DNA of 6,931 bases from an uncultured Collinsella sp. (GTDB taxonomy: Bacteria; Actinomycetota; Coriobacteriia; Coriobacteriales; Coriobacteriaceae), in assembly GCA_900545505.1 (NCBI GenBank), contig UQZC01000086.1, positions 1 to 6,931 on the forward strand. The letters run 5' to 3'. A program made the translations under genes and the position numbers. The notes under the pieces were generated by a model that worked only from the letters and a program-made list of their open reading frames with translations, was not told the DNA's origin and searched no databases. Within the stretch, counting starts at the first letter, position 1, and each line of letters starts with the position of its first letter. Of the stretch, positions 5,339-6,931 are shown one piece after another.

Positions 5339-6131
5339 CGACTATTTGGATGTGGGCATCTTCCTGGACCACCGCGTCACCCGCAACCTGGTGCGCGAGC
5401 ACGCCAAGCAGGCACGCCGCTTCCTCAATCTGTTCGCCTATACCGGCACCGCCACCTGCTATGCGGCAGACGGCGGCGTCGAGGAGACCGTGACGGTCGA
5501 CCTCTCGAACACCTACCTAGACTGGGCCGAGCGCAACATGCGCCAGAACGGCTTTGTGGGGCCGCAGCATCACTTTGTGCGCGACGACGTGCTCGCCTGG
5601 ATTCGTGACCAGCGCCAGACGCGCAACCGCTGGGACCTGATCTTTGTCGACCCGCCCACGTTTTCGAACTCGTCCAAGATGGGCCGCCGCACCTGGGATG
5701 TCCAGCGCGACCATGTTGAGCTTTTGGCCGGCGTATCGCGCCTGCTCGCACAGGGCGGCCACGCCATCTTTAGCTGCAACCTGCGCGGCTTCCGCCCCGA
5801 GACGCGCAAGCTCGCGCGCGCGGGCGTCGTGCTGGAGGACATTACGGCGCAGACCATTCCCGAGGACTTCGCACGCAACCAGAAGGTGCACCATTGCTAT
5901 ATCGTGCGCCGCCTGCCCATCGAGGACGCCATGGCCGAGGTCGGCTTTAGCGCCGAGGAGATTGCCGAGCGCGTCGAGGAGCTGCGCAATCCCGAAGCCC
6001 GCAAGCCTCGCGCGGCAGCGCCCGCGCACGCGCAGGCTGGCAACGGCAAGTCTAACTTTGCTGGCAAGCCCTCCTCTGCCGGCAAGCCCAAAAAGAAGAA
6101 GTTCTACGCCAGCAAGCTCAAGGGCAAATAA
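4869..6131 (+). CDS. rlmK: RlmK half of RlmKL, separated from its N-terminal half by the frame break
   Basis: From base 4869 the frame reads about 420 residues of the RlmK/RlmI-type methyltransferase. FANRLRKNARLRRKWAKREG and CYRVYDADLPDY match the start of this domain in E. coli RlmKL. The SAM-binding motif FLNLFAYTGTAT (from 5421), TVDLSNTYLDWAERN, and the catalytic DPPTFSNS (5649-5672) are all intact, as is DFARNQKVHHCYIV near the end of the fold. A tail of about 70 residues follows, rich in Ala, Pro, Gly and Lys, ending in a basic stretch (KPKKKKFYASKLKGK); E. coli RlmKL stops where the fold ends, so this tail is an addition that could bind RNA. If translated alone, GTG 4896 is the nearest in-frame start, with only a weak GGAAAG 9 nt before it. 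An ATG at 4554 in this frame lies under RlmL coding sequence and is not credible. Confidence 0.75.
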   Translation, partial: GRGDGKPLPVLIPESEQFANRLRKNARLRRKWAKREGVSCYRVYDADLPDYSAAIDLYEGCPQTPGRWLVVAEYAAPKTIDPALAQARMLDILAIAPRILDVPAEHVHAKARMRSRGGSQYGKQGAGKGGSGERANIARRRLPLIEEGGLTFAVNFDDYLDVGIFLDHRVTRNLVREHAKQARRFLNLFAYTGTATCYAADGGVEETVTVDLSNTYLDWAERNMRQNGFVGPQHHFVRDDVLAWIRDQRQTRNRWDLIFVDPPTFSNSSKMGRRTWDVQRDHVELLAGVSRLLAQGGHAIFSCNLRGFRPETRKLARAGVVLEDITAQTIPEDFARNQKVHHCYIVRRLPIEDAMAEVGFSAEEIAERVEELRNPEARKPRAAAPAHAQAGNGKSNFAGKPSSAGKPKKKKFYASKLKGK

Positions 6132-6135
6132 ACAA

Positions 6136-6202
6136 AGTTGCGGTGGAATACGGACTGCTTTACCTGGAGTTAGGTAAATTTAGACCGTATTTCACCGCAA
6201 CT
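6136..6202. terminator. Long hairpin between convergent rlmKL and kdpE, probable terminator
   Basis: GTTGCGGTGGAATACGG (6137-6153) pairs with 6185-6201 over 17 bp with one G-U, plus an outer A-T pair. A second perfect 7-bp hairpin, TTTACCT/AGGTAAA (6159-6165 with 6172-6178), sits at the tip. It begins 4 nt after the rlmKL stop and ends 24 nt after the kdpE stop. On the minus strand it is followed by TTGTTTATTT, moderately U-rich, which fits ending kdpE transcripts; on the plus strand no T-run follows. Confidence 0.6.
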
Positions 6203-6226
6203 CATGGTGGGATGGCGGACGCCGTC

Positions 6227-6931
6227 CTACCCTTGGGTGACCAGGCGATAGCCGATACCCACGTGCGTTTGGATATAGCGCGGATGCGCGGGGTCGGACT
6301 CAATCTTCTTACGCAGCGTGCCCATAAAGACACGCAGGCTCGCCAGGTCGCTCTTGGTTGCCGTGCCCCAAATCTCGTGCAGGATAAACTGGTGCGTCAG
6401 CACCTTGTCGGCGTTGTGCGCTAGCAGGCATAACAATTTGTACTCAATCGGCGTCAGATGCAGCTCCTCGCCATCCATCGTGGCGATGCCGGCATCAAAA
6501 TCGATATGCAGCTCACCGGTATCGAACGAGCCCTCGGAGGCAACACCGCCCGTTTGCGCATACGAGAGGCGCCTGAGCGTCGTGCGAATGCGCGCGAGCA
6601 GCTCCTCGACCGAAAACGGCTTGGTCAGGTAGTCGTCGGCGCCAGCATCGAGCGCGCGAATCTTGTCCGCATCCTCACTGCGCGCCGAGACCACGATGAT
6701 CGGCATGCCCGACCATGCGCGCACCGACTCCACCACCTTGACGCCGTCCATATCGGGCAGACCCAGGTCGAGCAGCACAATGCTCGGTGCCTGCGATGAG
6801 GCGGCGGCGATGGCGGCATGGGCGGTCTCCACGGCCATATGACGCAAGCCGTGCGCCTCGAGCGCGGCAACAATAAGATTGCGAACGGCGGGGGCGGGCC
6901 CAACAACCAAAAACAGCGGGCGGCCGATGAC
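6227..6931 (-). CDS. kdpE: KdpE-type OmpR/PhoB-family response regulator (N-terminus outside window)
   Basis: A DNA-binding regulator that, with sensor kinase KdpD, usually controls the KdpFABC potassium pump. The frame is open to the window edge; seven codons (VIGRPLF) precede the TTG at 6910, so the start lies outside or at the edge. Counting from that TTG, the receiver domain spans about 1-112 with phosphoacceptor Asp48 in LLDLGLPDMDG, Ser75 in VVSARSED and Lys97 in TKPF. LDLGLPD, SARSE and LDAGADDYL closely follow E. coli KdpE. The winged-helix output domain spans about 130-225 (LTPIEYKLL, DKVLTHQFILHEIWG, LRVFMGTLRKKIE, VGIGYRLV). The unusual point is the N-terminal strand, LVVGPAPAVRN: the acidic residues that bind Mg2+ in typical receivers (VEDE in E. 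coli KdpE) are replaced by V-G-P-A. Phosphorylation may therefore be impaired. It converges on rlmKL; kdpD and the kdp operon would be expected to the right. Confidence 0.88.
   Translation of the reverse strand, partial: VIGRPLFLVVGPAPAVRNLIVAALEAHGLRHMAVETAHAAIAAASSQAPSIVLLDLGLPDMDGVKVVESVRAWSGMPIIVVSARSEDADKIRALDAGADDYLTKPFSVEELLARIRTTLRRLSYAQTGGVASEGSFDTGELHIDFDAGIATMDGEELHLTPIEYKLLCLLAHNADKVLTHQFILHEIWGTATKSDLASLRVFMGTLRKKIESDPAHPRYIQTHVGIGYRLVTQG

Larger units (their letters stand above)
3527..6131 (+). pseudogene. rlmKL: Bifunctional 23S rRNA methyltransferase RlmKL, whole gene, interrupted by a frame change
   Basis: In the family, RlmL methylates G2445 (N2) and RlmK methylates G2069 (N7) of 23S rRNA (E. 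coli numbering) during large-subunit assembly. The gene starts at ATG 3527 with AGAGAGG 6 nt upstream. The RlmL half reads in one frame up to a C-rich linker at about 4840-4870; the RlmK half continues in the +1 frame to TAA 6129-6131. Dropping one C from the 9-C run gives about 867 residues. Dropping the 46 bp between the two GGCGACGG repeats gives about 852 residues and a clean linker (DLGDGKPLPVLIPES). E. coli RlmKL is about 700 residues, so linker and C-terminal tail are longer here. The break may be a real mutation, a phase-variable tract or a sequencing or assembly error. The rest of the RlmK half is free of stops and well conserved, which argues for a recent or artefactual break. Confidence 0.85.

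Noticed and set aside
1..6931. tRNA, rRNA, CRISPR array, toxin-antitoxin, transposase or phage gene
   Set aside because: I scanned both strands and the gaps for these and found no supporting pattern.

Overview
The window is about 6.9 kb of high-GC bacterial chromosome. GC-rich third positions, gene content and protein wording suggest an actinobacterium of the class Coriobacteriia, most like Collinsella or a relative. That is an inference from family familiarity, not from a search. There is no mobile-element gene, CRISPR array, tRNA or rRNA, and I see no complete new multi-gene system. The genes are housekeeping or regulatory; the unusual material is inside rlmKL, in the kdpE receiver domain, and between the genes.

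Layout: (1) 1-1344, plus strand: the C-terminal part of the transcription accessory protein Tex, cut by the window start. (2) 1345-1725: a 381-bp gene-free stretch packed with inverted and direct repeats, including a hairpin with a U-tract for minus-strand transcripts, a perfect 22-bp inverted repeat and a second copy of the end of the next gene. (3) 1726-2430, minus: a transaldolase/fructose-6-phosphate aldolase-like enzyme. (4) 2431-2623: a leader with a possible small operator. (5) 2624-3451, minus: a Cof-type HAD phosphatase. (6) 3452-3526: a 75-bp divergent promoter region with a perfect TATAAT for the plus strand. (7) 3527-6131, plus: rlmKL, the fused 23S rRNA methyltransferase gene, broken by a +1 frame change at a C-rich linker. 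(8) 6132-6226: a long hairpin between convergent genes. (9) 6227-6931, minus: a KdpE-type response regulator, cut by the window end.

The transaldolase and HAD genes point the same way and both belong to families acting on phosphorylated metabolites, but a 193-bp gap separates them and no joint pathway can be shown. Tex and RlmKL act on RNA metabolism. KdpE normally controls potassium uptake, and a kdp operon probably lies beyond the right edge.

The main points for a second look are: the rlmKL frame break, where a 46-bp segment between two near-identical 16-bp repeats exactly accounts for the frame change; the apparent loss of catalytic motifs in the RlmL half while the RlmK half looks intact; a KdpE receiver that lacks the acidic Mg2+-binding residues; and the nested palindromes and duplicated gene tail downstream of the transaldolase.
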